Shown piece after piece: positions 1 through 5,382 of a DNA stretch of 5,382 nt (position 1 is its first letter; each line of letters begins with the position of its first letter). The notes under the pieces are model-generated. The model made no database searches, was not told the DNA's origin, and was given only the letters and a program-made list of their open reading frames with translations. Position numbers and translations under genes: made by a program. Location of the stretch: the NCBI GenBank assembly GCA_030595135.1, contig JAUVDU010000147.1, positions 1-5,382 of the forward strand. The letters run 5' to 3'. This DNA comes from Deltaproteobacteria bacterium. GTDB lineage: Bacteria > Desulfobacterota > Anaeroferrophillalia > Anaeroferrophillales > Tharpellaceae.

Positions 1-1212
1 CCGAATTTCAATTATTTCGATTCGACCATTAACTGATTGGAGTTGTGCTAATAAATTTCGGTCGGAATCGAGAAAAGCTTTCAGGCGAGAGCTGGTGCGC
101 TGGGCCAGGCTATCAGCCAGAGTTGAAGTGCCGGTTAACCCGATTTTCGGAAAATTTTGCGGGGCCGGTGTCGGTTTGTCAGCCTTTTTCTCTGTTTTTG
201 TGGTGCCGGTAACCGGTAGAGGCGGAGTAGTTTTGCTTTGTTTAGCTTCAACGTTGGTCGCTGTTTGTAAGGTTTGCTGGTTCGGTTTCGGTGTGGGTTG
301 TAAACTTTCTTCTTTAGGGGCAGGTAGCGTCGCAGGGACAGGGGGAGTTTTTTGCTCCGGCGGCGGCGCTGGTTGAGAAACTTCTTTTGTGGGAGTCGGC
401 AAGGGGGTTGGATTGTTCGCCGGTGGCGAACTCTCTTTTGTCGCTTGAGCTACTGGTGTCTCTGTCTGGTTTGCTGATTCCGGATGGGGTTGATAAATCG
501 CATAAAACAGGCCTGCGGTGCCGATCACACCCATAAGGGCAAGTCCAACCAGCAAAAAAACAGCCACACGGTTCCCTTTTTCCGGTGTTGCAATTGATGC
601 GGCGGATTCCAGTTTAGGAGTCGCCAGGCCGGCGATTGTCGGAATAAAAAAGGCCAGAGCTTCGGCGACACTGGCAACCGCTTGGGCTTTGATGCCATTT
701 TCCCGCCACGATTGTTTCAGGCTTTCGCTGATCTCCGCCTCATTAGCTTTGGGGTAGAAAAAATAGCCGCCGTCAGGAAGCAGGGAGATAATCGCTTCTC
801 CTTTAGCTTCAATTTCGGCAATTTTATGAAGTGGCCCTCCATTACTGCTGCCGGCAATTTCACCGGTTGCGGCGATCGGGCCCGGATCTAAATCGGGCCA
901 GATTTTTTTTGCCAGGGCTAAAGCCAGAGCCAGACCGATGCTTTGCCCGGCAATATGGCTGCCCCGGCCAAGTCCTTGCAAGTCATAACCGACCACGGTG
1001 GGCGGCGGGGCTATTTTAGCCGTGTGGGCGATTGCGTAAATTGTTTCAGCCGCACGACTGGCCGAACGGGCCAGATCACTTCCCACATCACTGACCATAT
1101 AAGCTTCTATCGGACGACTGCGTTCGACTGCCGGATCATAGAGAGAAAGATCGACTTTGACACTGTTGCCGCTGGCAAAAAGAATCCAGGTCGGGGAGAG
1201 TTGTTTTCTCAC
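1..1212 (-). CDS. Membrane-tethered Lon-like (S16) Ser/Lys protease with Pro-rich periplasmic stalk, partial
   Basis: The frame is open from GTG at 1212 to the window edge, giving 404 residues without a stop; the C-terminus is missing. Residues about 10-190 resemble the Lon proteolytic domain. GQSIG holds the probable nucleophile Ser91, and TGEI begins at 116, 25 residues later, the same spacing as from Ser679 to TGEI in E. coli Lon as I recall it. GPLHK ends at Lys130, the likely catalytic Lys, and LLP at 144-146 matches the strand after the Lys helix. The loop from TGEI to Lys is about four residues shorter than in Lon. There is no Walker A motif or AAA+ module. A hydrophobic helix at about 215-240, preceded by Lys and Arg, predicts a cytoplasmic protease and an external C-terminus. 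Residues 242-356 are rich in Pro, Thr, Lys and Gln. A folded domain seems to begin near 357 and I do not recognise it. The GTG overlaps the stop of the anti-sigma gene (GTGA), so translation is probably coupled; an in-frame TAA two codons upstream excludes an earlier start. Protease activity and the substrate are inferred. Confidence 0.85.
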   Translation of the reverse strand, partial: MRKQLSPTWILFASGNSVKVDLSLYDPAVERSRPIEAYMVSDVGSDLARSASRAAETIYAIAHTAKIAPPPTVVGYDLQGLGRGSHIAGQSIGLALALALAKKIWPDLDPGPIAATGEIAGSSNGGPLHKIAEIEAKGEAIISLLPDGGYFFYPKANEAEISESLKQSWRENGIKAQAVASVAEALAFFIPTIAGLATPKLESAASIATPEKGNRVAVFLLVGLALMGVIGTAGLFYAIYQPHPESANQTETPVAQATKESSPPANNPTPLPTPTKEVSQPAPPPEQKTPPVPATLPAPKEESLQPTPKPNQQTLQTATNVEAKQSKTTPPLPVTGTTKTEKKADKPTPAPQNFPKIGLTGTSTLADSLAQRTSSRLKAFLDSDRNLLAQLQSVNGRIEIIEIR

Positions 1213-1781
1213 TTTTTACTTACCGTCCAAACGCTTAAATCGAGCTCATTCAGGTTGCGGTACAATCGGGCCAGCCGTCCGTTTTCCAGGGTTCCGGAAA
1301 GGATTTCGTGTCCTTTTTTATCGCGCACGGTTAATTGCTGATCGCCATCTTTTGTCAGGCGGCTGAGAACGATCATGCCCTCATTCGGCTCTTCCCGATC
1401 CGGCAGTATTTCGAGTCGATAAGAGCCGCAACTACTTTCGACAACCAGAGCTTGTGTCTTTGCCGAAGTTGTTGCCGCAGCTTCAAGGAAACCGTAAGCT
1501 TCATCATGGTTCAGCTCGGTTGACTCATTCTTATCATCTTCATTCTCATTTGCAACGGCAAAAGCCCGCCGCCAGGCAGACCAGGTGGCCAGACAGAGAG
1601 GGCAGTTGTCAAGATGTTCCAGTTCATTCGGCGAAGCTTCTTGCAAACCACCATCGGCCGCCAGGCGGATCAGCGTTTTTTCCTCAAGATGGGCGTTTGA
1701 CTCAGTGTGTGATTGTTCGATCTTTATGTCACGCCATGCCTCAAGAGCACTATTGATATTTTCATTGTTTGTTATCATCAT
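1209..1781 (-). CDS. Zinc-finger (ZAS / zf-HC2-like) anti-sigma factor, soluble
   Basis: This 190-residue protein carries H56-x3-C60-x2-C63, the core zinc ligand pattern of the ZAS anti-sigma fold. It sits in a typical context: helical residues about 31-55 before it, and the helix ATWSAWRRAF after it. An acidic, Asn-rich linker (about 78-95) leads to a C-terminal region (about 110-187) that looks beta-rich and ends with RLYRNLNELDLSVWTV. No transmembrane segment is visible, so unlike many ZAS proteins it should be cytoplasmic and cannot sense the envelope itself. It lies 9 bp after the sigma gene stop and has a good ribosome site (AAGGTG, about 5 nt before ATG 1781). The likely role is to bind and hold the upstream FliA-like sigma factor. 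The beta-rich tail could bind a ligand or serve as a docking site for the downstream Lon-like protease; neither is shown. The family call rests on the short Zn motif plus the position next to a sigma gene. Confidence 0.82.
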   Translation of the reverse strand: MMITNNENINSALEAWRDIKIEQSHTESNAHLEEKTLIRLAADGGLQEASPNELEHLDNCPLCLATWSAWRRAFAVANENEDDKNESTELNHDEAYGFLEAAATTSAKTQALVVESSCGSYRLEILPDREEPNEGMIVLSRLTKDGDQQLTVRDKKGHEILSGTLENGRLARLYRNLNELDLSVWTVSKK

Positions 1782-1790
1782 ATTTCACCT

Positions 1791-2537
1791 TTATGGTAAG
1801 CCCTGCCAGCCTTTGCTTTGCAGGCATTCACGAAGTTGGATAAGAGCCAGTTTTTCCCGTTTGCGGATCGATTCAATTGAGCAGTTGAAAGAGGCCGCCA
1901 GCTCCCGCAGGGTGACATCCTCCAGTTTTCGAGCTTTGATAATGAGCCGATCACGAGTCTCGGGCAAGGTTTGCAGACAGTGTTCGACGAGTTGCGATAA
2001 CTCTCTGCGCAAAAGAGAGGTTTGCGGATCACTCTCTTCATTGCGGTCGACCAGAACCACCTCATCTGGAGAATTTCCTCCGTCATTTGAATTGCTCTCT
2101 TCGGTTATAGTTACCACCGAAGGAATCAGGGTTCTAATCTCTTCAACCTCATCCGTCGACCAGCCCAATTTTTTTGCCAGATTATGAGTGGAGACGAGAT
2201 CCCCATCATTTTCGAGTTGAGAACGAACCTCTTTTAGTTCTCGTACCCGTTTCTGAACATCTTGCGGCAGACGAATCAGAGGCGCTTTGCGCAGATGATC
2301 AAGCATCGCCCCCTCAATCCTGAAGGCGGCAAAAACAGCCCACGGAGTTCCCGAAGTGGCGTCAAAACTTTTTTGCGCCTCTAAAAGCCCGATAATTCCA
2401 TAATGAAAGAGCTCCTCTTTGGTCAGCGCCCGCCCGTCAGACCCGCCGGGGGTGTAACGTAGATAGACACGACCGGCGATCCGACGGATCATTTTTTTAT
2501 CGGTTGTTGTCAAAAGAGGGAGAACTTGTTTCTGCAT
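1791..2537 (-). CDS. FliA/WhiG-type alternative sigma-70 family factor
   Basis: This 248-residue protein has the length and domain order of group 3 sigma factors. Region 2 spans about 38-85, with ELFHYGIIGLLEAQKSFD and then FRIEGAMLDHLRK, close to the FliA signature RIRGAMLDELR. Region 3 spans about 86-140 (RLPQDVQKRVREL, then LAKKLGWSTDEVEEI). Region 4 spans about 180-240, with LPETRDRLII and the helix-turn-helix TLRELAASFNCSIESIRKRE. Residues 146-172 form an acidic Ser/Asn-rich linker between regions 3 and 4. I chose ATG 2537 because it begins just before sigma family homology. A longer in-frame reading from TTG 2594 adds 19 residues that do not look like sigma protein, and it would start upstream of the putative promoter at 2564-2590. 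The ribosome site for 2537 is modest (AGGA about 14 nt upstream). No flagellar gene or FlgM-like gene is near; the partner is a ZAS-type protein. The factor probably directs RNA polymerase to the facing promoters in the adjacent intergenic region. Confidence 0.9.
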   Translation of the reverse strand: MQKQVLPLLTTTDKKMIRRIAGRVYLRYTPGGSDGRALTKEELFHYGIIGLLEAQKSFDATSGTPWAVFAAFRIEGAMLDHLRKAPLIRLPQDVQKRVRELKEVRSQLENDGDLVSTHNLAKKLGWSTDEVEEIRTLIPSVVTITEESNSNDGGNSPDEVVLVDRNEESDPQTSLLRRELSQLVEHCLQTLPETRDRLIIKARKLEDVTLRELAASFNCSIESIRKREKLALIQLRECLQSKGWQGLP

Positions 2538-2563
2538 CGGGCTTTTTATGTTCCTAAAAAGGG

Positions 2564-2590
2564 TTATCGAAGAAAAAAACCAAATTTCAA
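2564..2590 (-). promoter_or_regulatory. Putative sigma-28-like promoter of the sigma gene (autoregulation)
   Basis: Read on the minus strand, TTGA (2590-2587) is followed by 15 nt, including a run of seven T, and then TTCGATAA (2571-2564). TTCGATAA matches six of eight bases of the sigma-28 -10 consensus GCCGATAA. The same layout occurs on the plus strand at 2703-2729. Transcription would begin near 2557, about 20 nt before ATG 2537. The -35 half is a weak match to TAAA. Confidence 0.5.
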
Positions 2591-2626
2591 CCAATACCTG
2601 TGTTTTTTTTGCCGAATTATTAATTC

Positions 2627-2655
2627 ATCTTATAGATACTGGTTACAAATTGCAA
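2627..2655 (-). promoter_or_regulatory. Possible housekeeping (sigma-70) promoter for the sigma/anti-sigma/protease operon
   Basis: On the minus strand TTGCAA (2655-2650), 17 nt, then TAAGAT (2632-2627) gives four of six matches in each box at the ideal spacing. It could supply basal expression of the regulatory operon, with a leader of about 80 nt before ATG 2537. In AT-rich DNA such matches occur by chance, so this is tentative. Confidence 0.3.
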
Positions 2656-2656
2656 G

Positions 2657-2699
2657 AAAGATTGAAAATTTGCTGTGACAGCTGCTCTTTGCAATCTTT
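2657..2699. repeat. Nested inverted repeat in the divergent intergenic region
   Basis: Outer arms AAAGATTG (2657-2664) and CAATCTTT (2692-2699) are perfect 8-bp reverse complements. Inside them, and sharing almost the same centre, is the 11-bp palindrome GCTGTGACAGC (2672-2682). The palindromic hexamer TTGCAA lies at 2650-2655 and again at 2689-2694. Seven T follow from 2697 to 2703. It may be an operator for a dimeric regulator or a hairpin. A terminator on the plus strand is possible in form, but no gene is transcribed into it from the left. Confidence 0.45.
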
Positions 2700-2702
2700 T
2701 TT

Positions 2703-2729
2703 TAGAAAATCATTTTTTTCCTTCGATAA
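2703..2729 (+). promoter_or_regulatory. Putative sigma-28-like promoter of the exported-protein operon, mirror of 2564-2590
   Basis: TAGA (2703-2706), 15 nt containing seven T, then TTCGATAA (2722-2729). The -10 octamer and the spacing are identical to the facing element at 2564-2590, and GAAA-N13-TTCGATAA is shared exactly by both. Transcription would begin near 2736, giving a leader of about 80 nt before ATG 2819. The shared architecture is the main support; similarity to the enteric sigma-28 consensus is partial. Confidence 0.5.
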
Positions 2730-2752
2730 AGGTTTACAGAGCGCGGCGAAAA
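2727..2752 (+). promoter_or_regulatory. Alternative sigma-28-like promoter overlapping the first
   Basis: TAAA (2727-2730), 14 nt, then GGCGAAAA (2745-2752) matches the -35 core TAAA exactly and six of eight bases of the -10 GCCGATAA. TTT at 2733-2735 sits close to the GTTT extension of the classical -35. It would start near 2759. It overlaps the 2703-2729 element, so probably only one of the two is the true promoter, or they work in tandem. Confidence 0.4.
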
Positions 2753-2818
2753 AGCATTACGACAAATTATGAGTGGTAAAATTTTTTTAAAATAACTGAA
2801 AAACAGAGGAGGATGATG

Positions 2819-3355
2819 ATGGAAACAAAACGTAAAAAATTAAATTTGGTTTTACTTTTAGGACTGGTGGGAATTCTTTCTTTAAGTTTTATGGTGACCG
2901 GCTGTGCGACTCAAAATGCCATGATAATTGCGCCACCTAGCTGTGCAGAGGCCTTGGGTGATCGCTATGATGATTATACTGATTATGAAATCGCCCGACT
3001 GCTGGATGAAGCCCTGGCCGATGATTGTCATAATTGTCTCAATAGTTGCTGGATTCCTTTAATGCAGAGGTCTCTTGATGACTCGCGGGATATTCCGCAT
3101 CGACATCTGTTGCGGGCCGTAAAAATCTTTAATCAACAGCAATATAGCGAATATTTTCATACGGCTGTCTACCGCTATTTTCGTGATTTAAGTCGAGGGC
3201 AGGGGGCTTATCGCACGGTTGATCGGGAACTGCTGCGAGCCTATTGTGCCATGTTGATTAATGACTCCCACAGTCGAGGTGACCGTGATTTAGCCCAGGC
3301 GATGGAGCTTTGTCATCGTCTTGATCCGGCACTTTACAGTAAAATGTTCAAATAG
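2819..3355 (+). CDS. Cys-rich lipoprotein of unknown function, probably outer membrane
   Basis: The product has 178 residues with a lipoprotein signal: METKRKK basic start, a Leu/Val/Gly core, and lipobox VTGC with the lipidated Cys29. Ala follows the Cys rather than Asp, which favours sorting to the outer membrane. Three ATG codons occur in a row (2813, 2816, 2819). The ribosome site AGGAGG ends at 2812, so the third ATG has the best spacing (6 nt) and is preferred. The mature part holds six Cys (42, 70, 73, 77, 143, 165), with a C-x2-C-x3-C cluster following an acidic Tyr-rich stretch (about 48-69); an even number could form disulfides or a metal site. The rest looks helical and rich in Arg, Tyr and His. 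I do not recognise the family. It is the first gene of the rightward operon and probably the main target of the adjacent promoter elements. Confidence 0.85.
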   Translation: METKRKKLNLVLLLGLVGILSLSFMVTGCATQNAMIIAPPSCAEALGDRYDDYTDYEIARLLDEALADDCHNCLNSCWIPLMQRSLDDSRDIPHRHLLRAVKIFNQQQYSEYFHTAVYRYFRDLSRGQGAYRTVDRELLRAYCAMLINDSHSRGDRDLAQAMELCHRLDPALYSKMFK

Positions 3356-3415
3356 CCATCCCGTGATTTTTACGACTATATCATTTAAGAGAATACACTT
3401 AAGAAGGAGGAAAAA

Positions 3416-4486
3416 ATGAACAAAATTTCAAAAAGAGTAAAGCATTTTCTACTTTGGAGCGGGTTTGGGGCGATTGCCCTGGTGATTAGTTTTCCGCTTA
3501 GTGGTCAAGCCAGCTTTTCAACCGATCAAACCCCGGATCGAGCCGTGCAGATTGCGAAAAAATCTCGTTCCCGGGTTGAACGCAGCGGCAAGGATGTGAA
3601 GATGTCATCGCAAGTTCTCTTTCAGGAATTTGCTGATCGTACGGTCGCCTTACAGGAGCTTCTCGATACTCGTAATCAGCTTGAAAGTGCGGGCCTGGTC
3701 GATAAGGATGATCCCGAAGGCGCGGCCCGGCGGGCCCATTTGAATGGTAAAATTCTGATGGAGGTAGGTGAGCTGAAAAATTCTTGCGATCAAAACTTAG
3801 ACGATCTTTTGCGGGCTCTTGACCGCTTTGATGCCTCGGTTGCCGCCTCATTGGTTGACAGTCAAGCGACCCGGTCGATCAATACCAATTACGAACTTGC
3901 TTTAAGCCGCTATATGAAGGATGAAAAATCCCGTTTTGAAGAGGCTTCCGGAACCGCCCAAGAGGCGTTGGAAGCCTATCAGGAAGCGGGTAACGAGAAA
4001 GAGAAGAAGCGTCTCCTGCAAAAATATAATCGTATAAAACGTCGCTTGATGCAGGTTGAACAGCGCCGCCGACTCTACGAGGCGAGGGTCAAAGTTGCAT
4101 CGATGAATCAGCAGTTTTCTGGCTTGGTACGGGAAAAGATCAGGGCTGAAGGCAGCGATATTTCAAATCAGTTCCGTGATCTTCTGGCTAATCTCTACAA
4201 CGTTTTTGCCAAAATTACCCCGGTTGCTGAAATCGGCGGTACGGGAACCCCTGAGTTGATGGCAAATCTTGGTTTTCCGAATGTTGAGGAGTTGCGCAAT
4301 ACTTTGGCCGTGGTTAGTGCTGCAACCGATAAGTTAGGTGGTGTCTTAGATGAAATGGTCAATGATGTGCTGGCCGGACTAGGCGAAATCAGGGTTGTTA
4401 ATACTAATGGTATTAATGGCGAAGCTTTAAGTGTTGACGAAGAGATGGATTTTCTGCGCCAGGCACGTCTTAACTGGCACGATTAA
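3416..4486 (+). CDS. Exported helical (coiled-coil-like) protein of unknown function
   Basis: This 356-residue protein begins with a Sec signal peptide: basic MNKISKRVK, a hydrophobic core to about residue 28, and a likely cleavage after SGQA (residue 32). The rest appears almost wholly alpha-helical. A very highly charged helix at about 165-228 is rich in Glu, Lys and Arg (EKEKKRLLQKYNRIKRR) and could form a coiled coil. A Gly-containing break (IGGTGTPELMANLGF) separates it from a final helical part. There is one Cys, near residue 123. No enzymatic motif is visible. The ribosome site AAGGAGG at 3404-3410 gives ideal spacing to ATG 3416. It follows the lipoprotein gene by 60 bp with no clear terminator, so co-transcription is likely. 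A structural or adaptor role in the periplasm is possible but unproven; I do not recognise the family. Confidence 0.85.
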   Translation: MNKISKRVKHFLLWSGFGAIALVISFPLSGQASFSTDQTPDRAVQIAKKSRSRVERSGKDVKMSSQVLFQEFADRTVALQELLDTRNQLESAGLVDKDDPEGAARRAHLNGKILMEVGELKNSCDQNLDDLLRALDRFDASVAASLVDSQATRSINTNYELALSRYMKDEKSRFEEASGTAQEALEAYQEAGNEKEKKRLLQKYNRIKRRLMQVEQRRRLYEARVKVASMNQQFSGLVREKIRAEGSDISNQFRDLLANLYNVFAKITPVAEIGGTGTPELMANLGFPNVEELRNTLAVVSAATDKLGGVLDEMVNDVLAGLGEIRVVNTNGINGEALSVDEEMDFLRQARLNWHD

Positions 4487-4514
4487 TAATTATTATCGAA
4501 TTAAGGAGCTAATA

Positions 4515-5228
4515 ATGAAAAAGTTACTGTTAACAGCAATGGTTTTGGTGATGATTCTCGGAATCGGAGGGTTTAAGGCGGGCTTGGTCAAGGCCGAATC
4601 TCTGTATGAATATTATGCCGATGCCTCTTCGGCAGAGCTGGAGAAAGAGACCCGAACCATGGGCCGGGAGCTGAAGAAGACTTTTAGTCAGAAAAATATT
4701 CATCAGAACCAACAGAAGATCGATTTTGCTACATATTTTACCAACCTCAAAAAAGCGGTACTTTATAGCGATAAACTTTCTACTTACAGCCAATATCACG
4801 AAGATCTAGCTTTTGCCCGTGATAATGAGGTCTTCAAAGGCTTGCCGGAAGCGCCTCGGGGTCAAACTTCCGACAAAGATTTGCGGGATCGCAAAGAGTT
4901 TATTGCCGAAAAGTATGAACGGACAAAAGTTAATGTTGAAGAGGAGATCGATATCTATATTGATCTTTTGACCCTCTCTCTGGATGTCTGTGAATCGATG
5001 TCGGTTAATGATCTCAGCGGCTTTGTCACCCTTGAAGTAAACCGGGCCCAGGTTGTAAAATGGTTACACGGCGATCAATACGCAGCTTATCGCAGAACCA
5101 GCGCAAACCTGGGGCAGGCTTGGCCTGGGATTAAACAACGTATTGCCGATCAGTGCGCCATCTGGCAAGGCCGACCGGCAGCACCCGATGCGCCGATTAT
5201 AAGTGCCAAATTGGTGGGATCGCTTTAA
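4515..5228 (+). CDS. Exported periplasmic protein of unknown function
   Basis: The product has 237 residues. The frame is open upstream to 4431 within the preceding gene, but ATG 4515 is the real start: AAGGAG lies about 7 nt before it and a clear Sec signal peptide follows (MKKLLL, hydrophobic core, cleavage likely after VKA at residue 27). The mature part is mostly helical and highly charged, with many Tyr residues (SLYEYYADASS at the new N-terminus; EIDIYIDLLTLSLDVCESM in the middle). Two Cys, 159 and 214, could form one disulfide. The C-terminal tail is rich in Pro and Ala (GRPAAPDAP). It lies 28 bp after the coiled-coil gene, consistent with one transcript. I see no catalytic motif and do not recognise the family. 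Confidence 0.85.
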   Translation: MKKLLLTAMVLVMILGIGGFKAGLVKAESLYEYYADASSAELEKETRTMGRELKKTFSQKNIHQNQQKIDFATYFTNLKKAVLYSDKLSTYSQYHEDLAFARDNEVFKGLPEAPRGQTSDKDLRDRKEFIAEKYERTKVNVEEEIDIYIDLLTLSLDVCESMSVNDLSGFVTLEVNRAQVVKWLHGDQYAAYRRTSANLGQAWPGIKQRIADQCAIWQGRPAAPDAPIISAKLVGSL

Positions 5229-5251
5229 ACCCCTACAAAAGGATTTGTCCG

Positions 5252-5382
5252 ATGCGCGGTTTTATAATGTATGACAATGGCCGTCTTAAAACCGGGCGGG
5301 TTAGCTTGTTGTTATTTCTCTGTCTCCTGCTCGGTTTCGGGGCAATCTTCAGCTTGCAAAAACCGGTCGATAAAGCGGTTGT
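5252..5382 (+). CDS. Protein with N-terminal membrane segment, partial (start only)
   Basis: ATG 5252 follows AAAAGGA (5237-5243) at good spacing and lies 23 bp after the preceding stop. Forty-three codons are visible before the right edge. A short polar start with Arg and Lys (to about residue 17) precedes a strongly hydrophobic stretch (VSLLLFLCLLLGFGAIF), then QKPVDK. This is either a signal anchor or an uncleaved membrane helix, with most of the protein expected in the periplasm; a lipobox is not evident. An in-frame ATG at 5267 is an alternative start without its own ribosome site. It continues the exported-protein operon. No family can be assigned from this fragment. Confidence 0.7.
   Translation, partial: MRGFIMYDNGRLKTGRVSLLLFLCLLLGFGAIFSLQKPVDKAV

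Noticed and set aside
95..376. Plus-strand reading frame of 93 codons with hydrophobic Val/Gly/Phe content
   Set aside because: It is antisense to the Pro-rich stalk of the Lon-like gene; the Gly/Val-rich composition is what the complement of Pro/Thr/Lys codons gives, and no ribosome site precedes it.
1585..2187. Plus-strand frame of 200 codons
   Set aside because: It lies opposite the sigma and anti-sigma genes, which both show family motifs; its product is Ser/Arg-rich without recognisable domains.
1791..2537. Flagellar FliA (sigma-28) as a specific gene name
   Set aside because: Regions 2-4 fit the group, but no flagellar gene or FlgM is nearby and the partner is a ZAS protein, so the motility name would mislead.
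2537..2594. N-terminal extension of the sigma factor from TTG 2594
   Set aside because: The added 19 residues do not resemble sigma protein, TTG is a rare start, and the putative promoter at 2564-2590 lies inside the extension.
3385..3402. Short inverted repeat TTAAG / CTTAA between the first two rightward genes
   Set aside because: Five AT-rich base pairs with no T-run after it are too weak for a terminator and the spot is just before the next ribosome site.
3498..3851. Minus-strand frame of 117 codons
   Set aside because: It is a shadow of the 356-aa exported protein, which has a signal peptide and a strong ribosome site.
4431..4514. Upstream extension of the 237-aa protein into the preceding gene
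   Set aside because: ATG 4515 has AAGGAG at proper spacing and starts a clean signal peptide; the extension would place 28 unrelated residues before it.

Overview
The window looks like chromosomal DNA from a Gram-negative bacterium. One product has a lipobox with a residue after the Cys that favours the outer membrane. At least two more have signal peptides, and Shine-Dalgarno sites are good. Moderate GC and the protein style would fit a Desulfobacterota-like (deltaproteobacterial) host, but that is a weak inference. No tRNA, rRNA, CRISPR array, insertion sequence or phage gene is visible.

The layout is two divergent gene blocks around an AT-rich region of about 280 bp (2538-2818). The leftward block (2537 to 1, running off the edge) is a three-gene unit: a FliA/WhiG-type alternative sigma factor (1791-2537), a soluble zinc-finger anti-sigma-like protein (1209-1781), and an unusual membrane protein (1-1212, C-terminus outside the window). 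This last protein has an N-terminal Lon-type (S16) Ser/Lys protease domain without an AAA+ ATPase, then one transmembrane helix, a long Pro-rich stalk and the start of an apparently periplasmic domain. It is not obvious as a complete open reading frame because it has no stop inside the window and starts with GTG.

The rightward block (2819 to the right edge) is a tightly spaced run of exported proteins that I do not recognise: a Cys-rich lipoprotein, a 356-aa helical periplasmic protein, a 237-aa periplasmic protein, and the first 43 codons of a protein with an N-terminal membrane segment.

The intergenic region carries two facing copies of one promoter-like element, T(A/T)GA-N15-TTCGATAA. One points at the sigma gene and one at the exported-protein operon. 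The TTCGATAA half resembles the -10 element of sigma-28 promoters (GCCGATAA). The working model is a self-contained envelope-to-transcription circuit. The membrane-tethered Lon-like protease would sense something in the periplasm and remove or control the anti-sigma factor. The freed FliA-like sigma factor would then transcribe itself and the exported-protein operon. The gene order, domains and motifs are read from the sequence; the signalling logic is inference.
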